This document shows positions 1-8,197 of a DNA stretch of 47,816 nucleotides, piece by piece (within the stretch, counting starts at the first letter, position 1; every line of letters starts with the position of its first letter). The translations under genes were made by a program, and so were the position numbers. This DNA comes from an uncultured Ruminiclostridium sp. Its GTDB lineage: Bacteria > Bacillota > Clostridia > Oscillospirales > Ruminococcaceae. The notes under the pieces were generated by a model. The model saw only the letters and a program-made list of their open reading frames with translations, ran no database searches and was not told the DNA's origin. Where the stretch lies: positions 1 through 47,816 of the forward strand of contig CAJTTE010000021.1 of the NCBI GenBank assembly GCA_910579265.1, read 5' to 3'.

Positions 1-48
1 ATGCTTAAAATAAATTATATTATAAAATATATATAAATAATTTAAATT

Positions 49-80
49 AAGACCTCATTTGAATAAACAGCAGGTCTTTT
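49..80 (+). terminator. Possible terminator of an upstream gene
   Basis: A 7-bp stem (AAGACCT with AGGTCTT) and a 16-nt loop are followed by a short T-rich run. It could end a gene lying before the window. The stem is short and the loop large, so this is weak. The rest of positions 1-335 is AT-rich and holds no gene that I can support. Confidence 0.35.
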
Positions 81-335
81 CTATAAATCTTAATAAACCG
101 TAGGATAAAATATTACGAAGACCCCTTATGTTCTGCGGATTTGAATATACAAAAAATCTGAACCAACCTGCTGTTTTTTTGAAAAAAATTTTTTACGGAT
201 CTATATTGCAATAGCTTACGCTGCATAAAAGATCTTCCCGTGCCAAAAAGAAAATTTTGTTTTATGATGATCACCGGCTCTTACTAAAAAGAAAAAATCA
301 TATGTGTAAAAAAGGTGAAAACATAGCTATATTTC

Positions 336-364
336 TTGACAATGCCTTAAAATAGAAATATAAT
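336..364 (+). promoter_or_regulatory. Consensus sigma-A promoter
   Basis: TTGACA (336-341), a 17-nt spacer and TATAAT (359-364) match the housekeeping consensus exactly. It lies about 70 nt before the start of the MacB-like transporter, whose AAAGGA ribosome binding site is at 423-428. No operator was recognised next to it. Confidence 0.85.
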
Positions 365-434
365 GAAGTTCAAGTTATTTTTAAACAGACCCAGGGCGAT
401 TAAAAAAACTAACCGAAAATAGAAAGGATTTTAT

Positions 435-3392
435 ATGCTTCAGCTGAAAAATATAGTAAAGAAGTACGGTGAAAAGGAAAATTCGGTTACCGCCTTAAAC
501 GGAGTAAGCATTTCCTTCCGTGAAAACGAATTTGTGGCAGTATTGGGACATTCCGGATGCGGTAAAACCACTATGCTCAATATAATCGGAGGACTTGATC
601 ATTGTACAAGCGGAGATCTGATTATCAACAATGTATCCACAAAAAAATTTAAGGACAGAGACTGGGACGCCTACAGGAACCATTCAATAGGCTTCATTTT
701 TCAAAGCTATAATCTGATTCCGCATCAGACGGTGCTTTCAAATGTGGAACTTGCACTTACGATTTCGGGTGTTTCAAAATCCGAACGTAAAAAAAGAGCT
801 GTGGAAGCATTAAAAAAAGTAGGCCTGGAGGATCAGATTCATAAAAAGCCTAACCAAATGTCCGGAGGCCAGATGCAGCGTGTTGCAATAGCAAGAGCCC
901 TGATAAACAACCCTGACATTCTGCTGGCAGACGAACCCACGGGCGCTCTTGACAGTGAAACAAGCATTCAGGTGATGGAGCTGTTAAAAGATATCGCAAA
1001 GGACCGGCTGGTTATACTCGTAACCCATAACCCCGAGTTGGCTGAGCAGTACGCCACAAGAATCGTAAAAGTAAAGGACGGAAATATTATAAGTGACTCA
1101 GCACCTTTTGATGCGCCCGAAAAAGAAAAGGAAACTACCGCTAAAAAGAAACGCGTCTCCATGTCCTTTTTTACCGCCGTATCTCTTTCACTTAACAACC
1201 TGCTCACTAAAAAAGGACGCACTCTGTTGACTTCTTTTGCGGGTTCGATAGGGATTATCGGAATAGCTTTGATTCTTTCTCTTTCAACGGGAATAAACGA
1301 TTACATAAATGCCATTCAGGAAGAGACCCTGTCCTCATATCCGATAAGCATAATGAAGGAGACCACCGATCTGTCAAACATGTTCGCCTCGATCATGGAA
1401 CGGACCGGCGCAAACAGCGGTGAAGAAGATTCGGACAAAACGGAATCAGAAAAGATACATTCTAATACAAGCATATATGAAGTCTTTAACGCCTTCAACT
1501 CATCCGCAAAACAAACAAACAATATGAAGGATTTCAAGGAATTTCTGGATTCCTCGGATGAAATAAAAGACAACACAACCGCCGTAGCATATTCATATAA
1601 TGTTCAAATGCCCGTTTTTACAAAGGATTCAAAAGGAAAAATAATCAAAGCCGACTTTGTTGATATGGTAAACGACGCTATGGGCATTGACAAGGATCAG
1701 CAGCAAATGATGGGCTACGACATGATGGAAAGCGGCACGATGGAAGTATGGGAGGAGCTGTTGCCATCTGAAAGCGGAGACCCTGTAAACGAAATACTTT
1801 TAAACCAGTATGATCTGGTATATGGCAGCTGGCCCACAAATTACAATGAAGTGGTCTTGGTTCTTACAAAGAAAAACCAGATACCCGACGTTATAATGTT
1901 TGCATTGGGTATGAAGGATATAAGCCTTTTGCCCGAAATAATGGAAGCGGCAATGACGGGAGAAGTAATAGAAGATTTCGGGCAAACCGAATGGAGCTAT
2001 GAAGAGATCTGCGGTAAGGAGTTCAAGCTTATACTTCCCTGCGAATATTATCAGAAGAGCGAAAACAATAACAGTTACGTTGATCTTACGGAAAACGAAA
2101 CGGGGCTTGAATATATTTACGGTTCGGACGATATTGGTCTTGAGCTTAAGATAACCGGCTTTATCCGTCCCAACGAAAAATCCTCCGCCACCATGCTAAA
2201 CGGCTATATGGGTTATACGAAAGCCCTGACGGATTACATTATTGAAAAAACAAACAACAGCGATATCGTCAAAGCCCAGTTGAACGACCGTTCCACAGAT
2301 GTTATTTCGGCTCTTCCTTTCAAAACAGACGATTATACCGCTCCGGACGAAAAGGAAATGGCCGACAGAATAAACGCGTTCTTGGATAAATGCTCCACAT
2401 CTCAAAAAGCGGAAATCTACAAATTCGTGATGTCGATGCCTAAAGAAGACGAAATGGAGGCATATGTCCAACAATACCTTTCCAACCTTACCCGCGAAGA
2501 TTTCGAAAAACAGGTAACCGAGATGTACGCCCAACAAATGGGGGTGGATGCGGAATCCGTACTGTCATATATAAGGCAGATGGATGACGAGACACTGTTC
2601 GGATACGCGGCAGAAGCCATTAAATCCCAGTATGCAAAACAATTTGCCCAAACCGTAGAAAAACAGCTTGCCGCCCTTAATTCAGAACAGCTTGCCGCCG
2701 CTCTGGACGCCATGCAGCTTAATGAGGAACAGTACAAATTATTGTTTGAAAAATACACTCCAGACAAATTTTCGGAAAGCGATTATGAAAGCAACCTTGA
2801 ATTACTCGGTCACGCTGATTTTGATGACCCCTCGGCAATTAGGCTTTATGCCAAGACCTTTGAAAACAAGGACAGGATTTCCGAAGCGATTTCAGACTAC
2901 AACAAAAATGCCGACGAGGATGATGAAATAAAATATACCGACTATGTTGCCCTTCTTATGTCCTCCATAACCGACATTATAAGCGGCATTTCCTATCTGC
3001 TTATAGCGTTTGTCGGCATTTCCCTGATAGTTTCTTCAATAATGATCGGAATAATAACATATATCTCCGTTCTGGAAAGAACAAGAGAAATCGGTATCCT
3101 TCGTGCAATCGGTGCCTCAAAAGGAGATATATCTACCGTATTTAATGCGGAAACCCTTATTGTGGGATTGGTTTCCGGCGTAATAGGAATAGGTGTTTCT
3201 CTTCTTCTACTTATCCCAATAAACGCAATATTGTACCAAGCCACCGGTATAGAGGGCTTACGCGCCGTACTTCCCGCTGCGGGAGCGGTTATTTTGGTAG
3301 CAATAAGCATGCTGCTTACTTTAACTGCGGGAATTATTCCCTCACGTGTTGCTTCAAAGCGCGATCCGGTAGAAGCTCTTCGCACTGAGTGA
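435..3392 (+). CDS. MacB-like ABC transporter, ATPase fused to FtsX-type permease
   Basis: This 985-residue protein carries a complete ABC ATPase followed by an FtsX-type membrane domain. Walker A is GHSGCGKT (38-45), the Q-loop Gln is about 90, the signature is MSGGQ (142-146), Walker B is ILLADEPTG (162-170) and the switch His is about 198. One membrane segment (about 264-288) comes next, then a large extracytoplasmic region of roughly 560 residues, then three C-terminal membrane segments. The REIGILRAIGAS motif is typical of FtsX permeases. The order ATPase, TM1, outer domain, TM2-4 is that of MacB, which works as a homodimer and moves substrates by mechanotransmission. The outer domain is much longer than in E. 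coli MacB and rich in Asp, Glu, Lys and Gln. No partner adaptor gene is adjacent, and the substrate is unknown. Confidence 0.9.
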   Translation: MLQLKNIVKKYGEKENSVTALNGVSISFRENEFVAVLGHSGCGKTTMLNIIGGLDHCTSGDLIINNVSTKKFKDRDWDAYRNHSIGFIFQSYNLIPHQTVLSNVELALTISGVSKSERKKRAVEALKKVGLEDQIHKKPNQMSGGQMQRVAIARALINNPDILLADEPTGALDSETSIQVMELLKDIAKDRLVILVTHNPELAEQYATRIVKVKDGNIISDSAPFDAPEKEKETTAKKKRVSMSFFTAVSLSLNNLLTKKGRTLLTSFAGSIGIIGIALILSLSTGINDYINAIQEETLSSYPISIMKETTDLSNMFASIMERTGANSGEEDSDKTESEKIHSNTSIYEVFNAFNSSAKQTNNMKDFKEFLDSSDEIKDNTTAVAYSYNVQMPVFTKDSKGKIIKADFVDMVNDAMGIDKDQQQMMGYDMMESGTMEVWEELLPSESGDPVNEILLNQYDLVYGSWPTNYNEVVLVLTKKNQIPDVIMFALGMKDISLLPEIMEAAMTGEVIEDFGQTEWSYEEICGKEFKLILPCEYYQKSENNNSYVDLTENETGLEYIYGSDDIGLELKITGFIRPNEKSSATMLNGYMGYTKALTDYIIEKTNNSDIVKAQLNDRSTDVISALPFKTDDYTAPDEKEMADRINAFLDKCSTSQKAEIYKFVMSMPKEDEMEAYVQQYLSNLTREDFEKQVTEMYAQQMGVDAESVLSYIRQMDDETLFGYAAEAIKSQYAKQFAQTVEKQLAALNSEQLAAALDAMQLNEEQYKLLFEKYTPDKFSESDYESNLELLGHADFDDPSAIRLYAKTFENKDRISEAISDYNKNADEDDEIKYTDYVALLMSSITDIISGISYLLIAFVGISLIVSSIMIGIITYISVLERTREIGILRAIGASKGDISTVFNAETLIVGLVSGVIGIGVSLLLLIPINAILYQATGIEGLRAVLPAAGAVILVAISMLLTLTAGIIPSRVASKRDPVEALRTE

Positions 3393-3626
3393 TAAACAAA
3401 CCCTACGCTGCTTAAGCTGTACATAAAAAAGGCTGTAATGCCATATTCCGTTTTCAAATAAGAAATCTGCAACAAATAAGAAACAGAAACCGAAAAACAA
3501 ACGGGAAAATAATCCTGAGATTTAATCAATCCCATAACTGAAGCAGTGGTTTGCACTCGTCCAAAAAAGCGTAACTCAGGAACAGTCCCTAAAAAGTATT
3601 GGATATCAGACACAGCATTACTATAA

Positions 3627-3657
3627 AGACAGCCGCTGAGGCGGCTGTCTGTTTTTG
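3627..3657 (+). terminator. Rho-independent terminator
   Basis: A perfect 10-bp stem (AGACAGCCGC with GCGGCTGTCT) closed by a TGAG tetraloop is followed by GTTTTTG. It lies 235 nt beyond the MacB-like gene and most likely ends its transcript. The stretch between holds no gene. Confidence 0.85.
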
Positions 3658-3871
3658 TCCTTTGATTCTTGCTGCCCGTAAACGGGTCAGTATATTCCTA
3701 AATATAATTTGATCATACTCCCGATCTTTTCTCGGCCGAATTTAAATATGTTGTTTTATTGCGGCTTCATTTATTCCCGCCATATCTGTAAAATATCCGG
3801 GACACCGAAAAAGCCGATTTCCGTATTTGTATTTTAAGCTTGCGCGCTGTCAAATATCGTCAATGTACTTC

Positions 3872-3900
3872 TTGAGAAAACCGACAAACTGCGCTATACT
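3872..3900 (+). promoter_or_regulatory. Sigma-A-like promoter before a decayed gene
   Basis: TTGAGA (3872-3877), a 17-nt spacer and TATACT (3895-3900) lie 65 nt before the start of the decayed gene at 3965. A second TATAAT-like string follows at about 3912. The promoter appears to have outlived its gene. Confidence 0.5.
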
Positions 3901-3964
3901 TAATCACGGGGGTATAATTTGCATATATTGATTCGACAGCTCCGGATTTGAGGAAGAGCATAAC

Positions 3965-4274
3965 ATGCAGGAAACTGTATCAAAAAAATTTATAGTGCCA
4001 CAAAAAGGCTTTGAAGAAATTGCATTTTCCGCGGCTTAAGGAAATCCCTGCGAGGAAGCACCCGATTTATAACTTGATTTATATGACGAATATCTAACCC
4101 CGAATATCCCATAGGCGGTCCCGTTACCTGGAAGAAGCGGAAATTTTTATAAAATGCTGCGGAGCATATGACGGGAATAGAGCTGTCATTATTGCAAAAA
4201 GAACAGCAAAAGAGGTAATTTACTGGATACTCCAAAAAGAGTACGAAGAACAGAAATCCGATATATTAATGTAA
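3965..4274 (+). pseudogene. Decayed gene of unknown function
   Basis: From the ATG at 3965 the frame reads as a plausible protein start (MQETVSKKFIVPQKGFEEIA), then meets in-frame stops. Near 4150-4160 the coding signal moves to another frame, which reads KCCGAYDGNRAVIIAKRTAK and continues through WILQKEYEEQKSDILM to a stop at 4272-4274. Protein-like sequence in two frames broken by stops, with a promoter ahead, suggests a recently lost gene of about 100 codons. I do not recognise the family. It could be chance ORF fragments, so confidence is moderate to low. Confidence 0.4.
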
Positions 4275-4657
4275 TTCTTATAAGACAAAGAGAAAGCGTT
4301 AAAAGGCCTGAAGTATATTGGCCCGATCAGTAAATTCCGCTTTGTTAAAGCAATTTCAATGCTTAGTTAAATCCTTCTTTACAAATTTTATATCTCAGCA
4401 TCAGTAATAAAATCAACCTCAGAAAGTACGGCATTTCATAGAAACGGGGATTTTTCTTAATTATATTTATATCTAATATAATTATTATATAATATATTTG
4501 ATACAGGTCACTGCTGCAACGCCCTAACACATGAACGGTAAAATTTTAATACATTTAAGGTAAAAGTGTACTGCTCAAAATGGAGTTTCACCGTATGATT
4601 TGTACCTTTTGACGAAAAAAATTGTAGTTTTTTACAATAAAAAAATGTGAGAAAGTA
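4275..4657. other. Intergenic stretch without a recognisable gene
   Basis: This AT-rich stretch holds no ORF with a ribosome binding site and no clear hairpin with a T-run on either strand. It separates the decayed gene from the promoter of the HExxH protein. Confidence 0.5.
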
Positions 4658-4686
4658 TTGAAAAGTTCATCGAAACGTGATATTAT
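4658..4686 (+). promoter_or_regulatory. Sigma-A promoter with long leader
   Basis: TTGAAA (4658-4663), a 17-nt spacer and TATTAT (4681-4686) precede the HExxH protein by about 160 nt. The leader contains a weak 6-bp inverted repeat (AATCTG with CAGATT) that runs into a T-tract at about 4739-4745. That could be a weak attenuator, but the stem is too short to call. Confidence 0.7.
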
Positions 4687-4849
4687 ACATATTGAAGCAG
4701 AATAATCTGTCAAACCGCTTTTTGTGTTAAACTCAGATTTTTTTACAGAATACCGTTACTAAACTCGATATAACATAAAAAACGGAAGACCGGCTAAAAA
4801 TTCTTATGGTACAAAGCCATACCCTATATTTATGAGAGGAGGGAAATTT

Positions 4850-5350
4850 ATGCAGATTGATGCCGTTGCCAAGCAGGCCTATCTGAATTTTTCGACATTT
4901 TCAGCAGATAACCAATCGAACAAAATTATTGAAAATAAAAAACCGGACAGTATTGTTCAAGGAAAGAAAAAAGAAGACGGTTTTATGGGAGACTGTCCCG
5001 CCTGCCAATGTGAAAAATGCCGGACAAGGCGTTATCAGGACGGCTCAAATGACAGCAGAGTTTCTTTCCAGATGCCTACGGTTATGGATCCGGTTAAAGC
5101 TAAGGTGCGCGTCATGTCTCACGAAATGGAGCATGTACGCAGCGAACAGCACAAAGCAAAAAAAGAAAACAAGGTCGTGATCAGCCAGACTGTCCGCATA
5201 CTTAACGACCGCTGTGACGAATGCGGAAGAAATTATGTAAAAGGCGGATTTACAAAAACGATAACACGTCCGAGTCTGGTGGAGTTCCGCAAGGTTGTAA
5301 GCGGTACTTTAAAAAAAGACGGCGGAAAAAAACTGATAGGTATTGCATAA
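4850..5350 (+). CDS. Small Cys-rich protein with HExxH metalloprotease-like motif
   Basis: The start at 4850 is preferred over the in-frame ATG at 4832 because GAGAGGAGGG lies between them at the right spacing. The product has 166 residues. HEMEH at 91-95 matches the zinc-binding HExxH motif. Cys49, 52, 54 and 57 form a CxxCxCxxC cluster, and Cys122 and 125 form CxxCGRNYV. The conserved look of RRYQDGSND, VSF and the HExEH block resembles a group of uncharacterised Firmicutes proteins and is distantly like SprA-related putative metalloproteases; this is from memory of the family and has not been searched. There is no signal peptide or membrane segment, so it should be cytoplasmic. It is monocistronic, with its own promoter and terminator. 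Protease activity is not shown, and a zinc-binding structural or regulatory role is equally possible. Confidence 0.75.
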   Translation: MQIDAVAKQAYLNFSTFSADNQSNKIIENKKPDSIVQGKKKEDGFMGDCPACQCEKCRTRRYQDGSNDSRVSFQMPTVMDPVKAKVRVMSHEMEHVRSEQHKAKKENKVVISQTVRILNDRCDECGRNYVKGGFTKTITRPSLVEFRKVVSGTLKKDGGKKLIGIA

Positions 5351-5400
5351 TTTTTATATTGATCTGCCAGTATGCTCTTTATTGAGGTTTTGCATTTTTA

Positions 5401-5440
5401 AAACAGGATTCCCTGCTCAAAGGACAGGGGATCCTGTTTT
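5401..5440 (+). terminator. Rho-independent terminator
   Basis: A 15-bp stem with a single G-U pair (AAACAGGATTCCCTG with CAGGGGATCCTGTTT) and a 9-nt loop ends in TTTT. It closes the HExxH gene 50 nt upstream. The A-run on the 5' side could let it act on the other strand too. Confidence 0.85.
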
Positions 5441-5647
5441 AATGTCGGAGCATGTCTGAAAACCAATCATATAAGTACGGTTACAGCGAATACGCGGCGG
5501 CTCGAAGAAAAATGTATATATTCGAAGGTATACGGGCACAGCTTTCTTTGAATATGTCTCAGGTTTTCGGAAATTGTGAAAATAGCGGATTTTCATACGA
5601 TTCCTAAATGAAACAGTACAAAAAATTAAAATTTTTTCCTTTTCCTC

Positions 5648-5676
5648 TTGACAAATTTTCTGTCAGAGGTTAAAAT
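5648..5676 (+). promoter_or_regulatory. Promoter of the shikimate operon leader
   Basis: TTGACA (5648-5653), a 17-nt spacer and TAAAAT (5671-5676) form a near-consensus promoter. The predicted start near 5683 places the aromatic-rich small ORF and the terminator inside the transcript, upstream of the DAHP synthase gene. I saw no other comparable promoter before 6112. Confidence 0.8.
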
Positions 5677-5714
5677 ATTACAAGAATACTTTATATCAGG
5701 AGTTCATTTAAGTT

Positions 5715-5819
5715 ATGCTTGAACTGTTTATACTTAACTTTATATTTTGGTTTAGCGGCTTGGGGTTTTATTTTTGCTTCAAGTATTTTTTGCATACCAA
5801 AAATAAAGTTGCGGTGTAA
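5715..5819 (+). CDS. Putative aromatic-rich leader peptide (34 aa) of the shikimate operon
   Basis: This 34-codon ORF has an AGGAG site at 5698-5702 (12 nt from the ATG) and ends at TAA 5817-5819. It encodes 8 Phe, 2 Tyr and 1 Trp, that is 11 aromatics in 34 residues, concentrated in NFIFWF and GFYFCFKYF. A clear intrinsic terminator follows 33 nt after the stop, and the first large gene downstream is DAHP synthase, the entry step of aromatic amino acid synthesis. Small ORFs rich in the end-product amino acid are the hallmark of ribosome-mediated attenuation, as in the pheA and trp leaders. The alternative is a small one-pass membrane protein, since the sequence is hydrophobic, and AT-rich DNA favours Phe codons. 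The ORF itself is likely; the regulatory role is inference. Confidence 0.6.
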   Translation: MLELFILNFIFWFSGLGFYFCFKYFLHTKNKVAV

Positions 5820-5852
5820 CGGTCTGATTTAGCGTATTTTTCGCAAAATTAT

Positions 5853-5884
5853 AAGCCTGCATCTCAACGATGCGGGCTTTTTTT
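5853..5884 (+). terminator. Intrinsic terminator, probable attenuator before aroF
   Basis: The stem GCCTGCATC (5855-5863) with GATGCGGGC (5869-5877) has one G-U pair, a 5-nt loop and seven Ts (5878-5884). It sits between the operon promoter and the first shikimate gene, so read-through is needed for expression from this promoter. A competing pairing is visible: GGCTT at 5757-5761, inside the small ORF, can pair with AAGCC at 5853-5857, with two more pairs across a bulge, and would break the terminator. Confidence 0.75.
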
Positions 5885-5897
5885 GATGCCCTGACTT

Positions 5898-6082
5898 GGG
5901 GCTGCCTGAAAAGGCGCAAATTGCACAATTCTACTAACTGCGGACGTTATCCGCACCGCAGAATACCGATAGTTATCCCAAAGGGGTAACTGCGAAATAC
6001 CCTCGTATTTCTCCGCATTTTCCTTGAAATCGCCGTGCTTTTAGCGTAATTGTACAAATTTGCCTTGTTTTCAGATACGCCC
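5898..6082 (+). mobile_element. 185-bp MITE-like element, copy 1
   Basis: This is one of five 185-bp relatives in the window. The left end reads GGGGCTGCCTGAAAA and the right end reads TTTTCAGATACGCCC, which are imperfect inverted repeats. The interior has the family hairpin (TAGTTATCCC, AAA, then GGGGTAACTG, one pair changed). It codes for nothing convincing. It lies between the attenuator terminator and the DAHP synthase start, leaving only about 30 nt, including AAGGAAGG, before the ATG. It therefore forms most of the 5' untranslated region of the operon. Confidence 0.8.
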
Positions 6083-6111
6083 TAAAAAACGAAAAAAGGA
6101 AGGAAAAAGCC

Positions 6112-7131
6112 ATGATTATTATTCTTAAGAAAAACGCGCCCAAAAATGAAGTAGATGACCTTTGTAAAGTCATTGAATCCCAGAATATTAAAATCAATGA
6201 AGTAAAGGGTGCGCACACAACTATTCTGGGACTTATAGGCGATACTCACAAAATCGATACGGAAGCCATCGAGGCTCAGGAAATTGTCGAGTCTGTTCAG
6301 CGTGTCCAGGAACCGTATAAAGGCGTAAACAGAAAATTTCATCCGGAAAATACTTTAATCGATATCGGCAACACTACGATAGGTAATGGGGACGTTGCGG
6401 TTATCGCCGGTCCCTGCTCAATTGAAACAGAAGAGCAAATAATAGATACCTGTATGCAGGTAAAGGCTGCCGGTGCAAATCTTCTGAGGGGCGGCGCATT
6501 TAAGCCGAGAACTTCTCCATATTCTTTTCAGGGATTGGGTGACGAAGGTCTGAAGCTGTTCCTTAAGGCGAAAAAGGCAACCGGTCTTCCTATAGTAACG
6601 GAGCTTATGTCACTGGCTCATATCGATTTGTTCGCCGATGTGGACATTATTCAGGTAGGCGCAAGAAATATGCAGAATTTCGAAATGCTTAAGGAGCTTG
6701 GAAAATGCGAAAAACCTATTTTATTAAAAAGAGGGCTTGCTAACACAATCGAAGAGCTCCTTATGTCGGCGGAATATATTTTTGCGGGGGGAAATACAAA
6801 AATTATTTTATGTGAAAGGGGAATAAGAACCTTTGAAACACAAACAAGAAACACTCTTGACATCTCTGCCATCCCGGTTCTTAAAGCCTTGACCCATCTT
6901 CCCGTAGTTGTGGATCCAAGTCATGCCACAGGAAAATACGAGCTTGTGGAGCCAATGTCCATGGCGGCGGTTGCCGCCGGCGCCGACGGACTTATAATCG
7001 AAGTCCATAATAATCCCCAGAAAGCCCTTTGCGACGGTGCACAGTCCCTTACTCCAAAGCACTTCGGAAGCTGTATGGATAAATGTGCTCAGATCGGCTC
7101 CGTTCTCGGTAAAAAGGTTGGTACGCTATAA
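6112..7131 (+). CDS. aroF: 3-deoxy-7-phosphoheptulonate (DAHP) synthase
   Basis: The product (339 aa) joins phosphoenolpyruvate and erythrose 4-phosphate, the first step of the shikimate pathway. An N-terminal ferredoxin-like domain of about 80-100 residues precedes the barrel, as in the type I-beta enzymes of Thermotoga. In that group this domain carries feedback control by aromatic amino acids. Barrel motifs are VIAGPCSIE (about 97-105), KPRTSPYSFQGLG, the QVGARNMQNF stretch, LLKRG, and VVDPSHATGK near the metal site. AAGGAAGG lies just before the ATG. It is first in a tight operon, with its stop overlapping the aroB start by one base. Expression is probably controlled by the leader ORF and terminator upstream. 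Confidence 0.95.
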   Translation: MIIILKKNAPKNEVDDLCKVIESQNIKINEVKGAHTTILGLIGDTHKIDTEAIEAQEIVESVQRVQEPYKGVNRKFHPENTLIDIGNTTIGNGDVAVIAGPCSIETEEQIIDTCMQVKAAGANLLRGGAFKPRTSPYSFQGLGDEGLKLFLKAKKATGLPIVTELMSLAHIDLFADVDIIQVGARNMQNFEMLKELGKCEKPILLKRGLANTIEELLMSAEYIFAGGNTKIILCERGIRTFETQTRNTLDISAIPVLKALTHLPVVVDPSHATGKYELVEPMSMAAVAAGADGLIIEVHNNPQKALCDGAQSLTPKHFGSCMDKCAQIGSVLGKKVGTL

Positions 7132-8183
7132 TGAAAAAAATAACCGTAAAAACCGCTACAAGCTATGATATAATCATAGGAAGCAGATTACTCAAAAAAA
7201 CAGGGCAGCTTATTTCAGAAGTCGAAAAATCAAAAAAATGTGCTCTCGTAACTGACAGCATCGTTGATGAGCTGTACGCAGACGAAACGGTAAAAAACCT
7301 TAAACAAAGCGGATTTACCGTTTCAAAATTCGTCATTCCCTCGGGCGAATCCTCAAAATCGCATGAACAGCTTATTGCACTTTATAACTTTCTTTCAAAA
7401 AACGATATTACCCGGACAGATTTTCTGATTGCGCTGGGAGGAGGAGTGGTGGGGGATCTTACCGGATTTTGCGCCGCAACATACTTAAGAGGGATAAATT
7501 ATGTACAGATTCCCACAACGCTTCTGGCGCAGGTTGACAGCTCGGTAGGCGGGAAAACTGCCGTAAATATCGACGCGGGGAAAAATCTTGTAGGAGCATT
7601 TAAGCAGCCGGATTTAGTTATAACTGACATCGACGCTCTTTCAACTCTTCCCAAAGATATATTTGATGATGGAATGGGCGAGGTCGTAAAATACGGTATG
7701 ATTAGATCGGCTCAACTGTTCGGGATTCTGGAAAAGGGCGATGTCAAGGATCATCTTGAAGAGATAATCGGTGAATGTATAAAAATAAAGCGTGATGTGG
7801 TTCAAAATGATGAGTTTGACAAAGGCGAACGCATGATACTGAACTTTGGCCATACCTTCGGTCATGCAATAGAGAAATTTTCCGGATATGGAAAAGTATC
7901 TCACGGAAAAGCCGTAGCCATAGGAATGCATATGATCACTCGCGCTGCCGAGAATACGGGAAGAGTAAAAACGGGCACGGCAGAAAGACTGAAAAACTGT
8001 CTCACAGCCAATTCACTTCCCCTTGATTTTAAAATAGAAGCGGATAAGCTGTATGCAATATCCACAGGAGATAAAAAAAGAACCTCGGATGAAATAAGAA
8101 TATTGATCTGTCCCGAAATAGGTAAATGTGATATAATTACGATGTCGCTGAAGCAATACCGGGAATTTCTCGATCATATATGA
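7131..8183 (+). CDS. aroB: 3-dehydroquinate synthase
   Basis: This 350-residue NAD-dependent enzyme cyclises DAHP to 3-dehydroquinate, the second shikimate step. Visible motifs are ALGGGVVGDLTGF, the PTTLLAQVDSSVGGKTAVN stretch around the substrate and NAD sites, and the metal-binding FGHTFGHAIE. Length is normal for the family. Its ATG overlaps the stop of the DAHP synthase gene (TAATG), so translation is likely coupled. The enzymes for the next steps (dehydroquinase, shikimate dehydrogenase and kinase) are not in this window and must lie elsewhere. Confidence 0.97.
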   Translation: MKKITVKTATSYDIIIGSRLLKKTGQLISEVEKSKKCALVTDSIVDELYADETVKNLKQSGFTVSKFVIPSGESSKSHEQLIALYNFLSKNDITRTDFLIALGGGVVGDLTGFCAATYLRGINYVQIPTTLLAQVDSSVGGKTAVNIDAGKNLVGAFKQPDLVITDIDALSTLPKDIFDDGMGEVVKYGMIRSAQLFGILEKGDVKDHLEEIIGECIKIKRDVVQNDEFDKGERMILNFGHTFGHAIEKFSGYGKVSHGKAVAIGMHMITRAAENTGRVKTGTAERLKNCLTANSLPLDFKIEADKLYAISTGDKKRTSDEIRILICPEIGKCDIITMSLKQYREFLDHI

Positions 8184-8197
8184 AAGGATGATCTGTT

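Noticed and set aside
4704..4745. A short hairpin with a T-run in the leader of the HExxH gene as an attenuator or riboswitch
   Set aside because: The stem is only 6 bp with a loop of about 24 nt, too weak to call, and no aptamer-like conserved motif was recognised.
5452..5607. A 51-codon open frame starting MSENQSYKYGYS
   Set aside because: GGAG lies only one or two bases before the ATG, and the start (GCATGTCTGAAAAC) looks like a relic of a MITE end. No promoter or family support.
5683..6111. T-box riboswitch before the DAHP synthase gene
   Set aside because: No AGGGTGG-type T-box sequence or specifier stem was seen; the small ORF and terminator explain the leader better.
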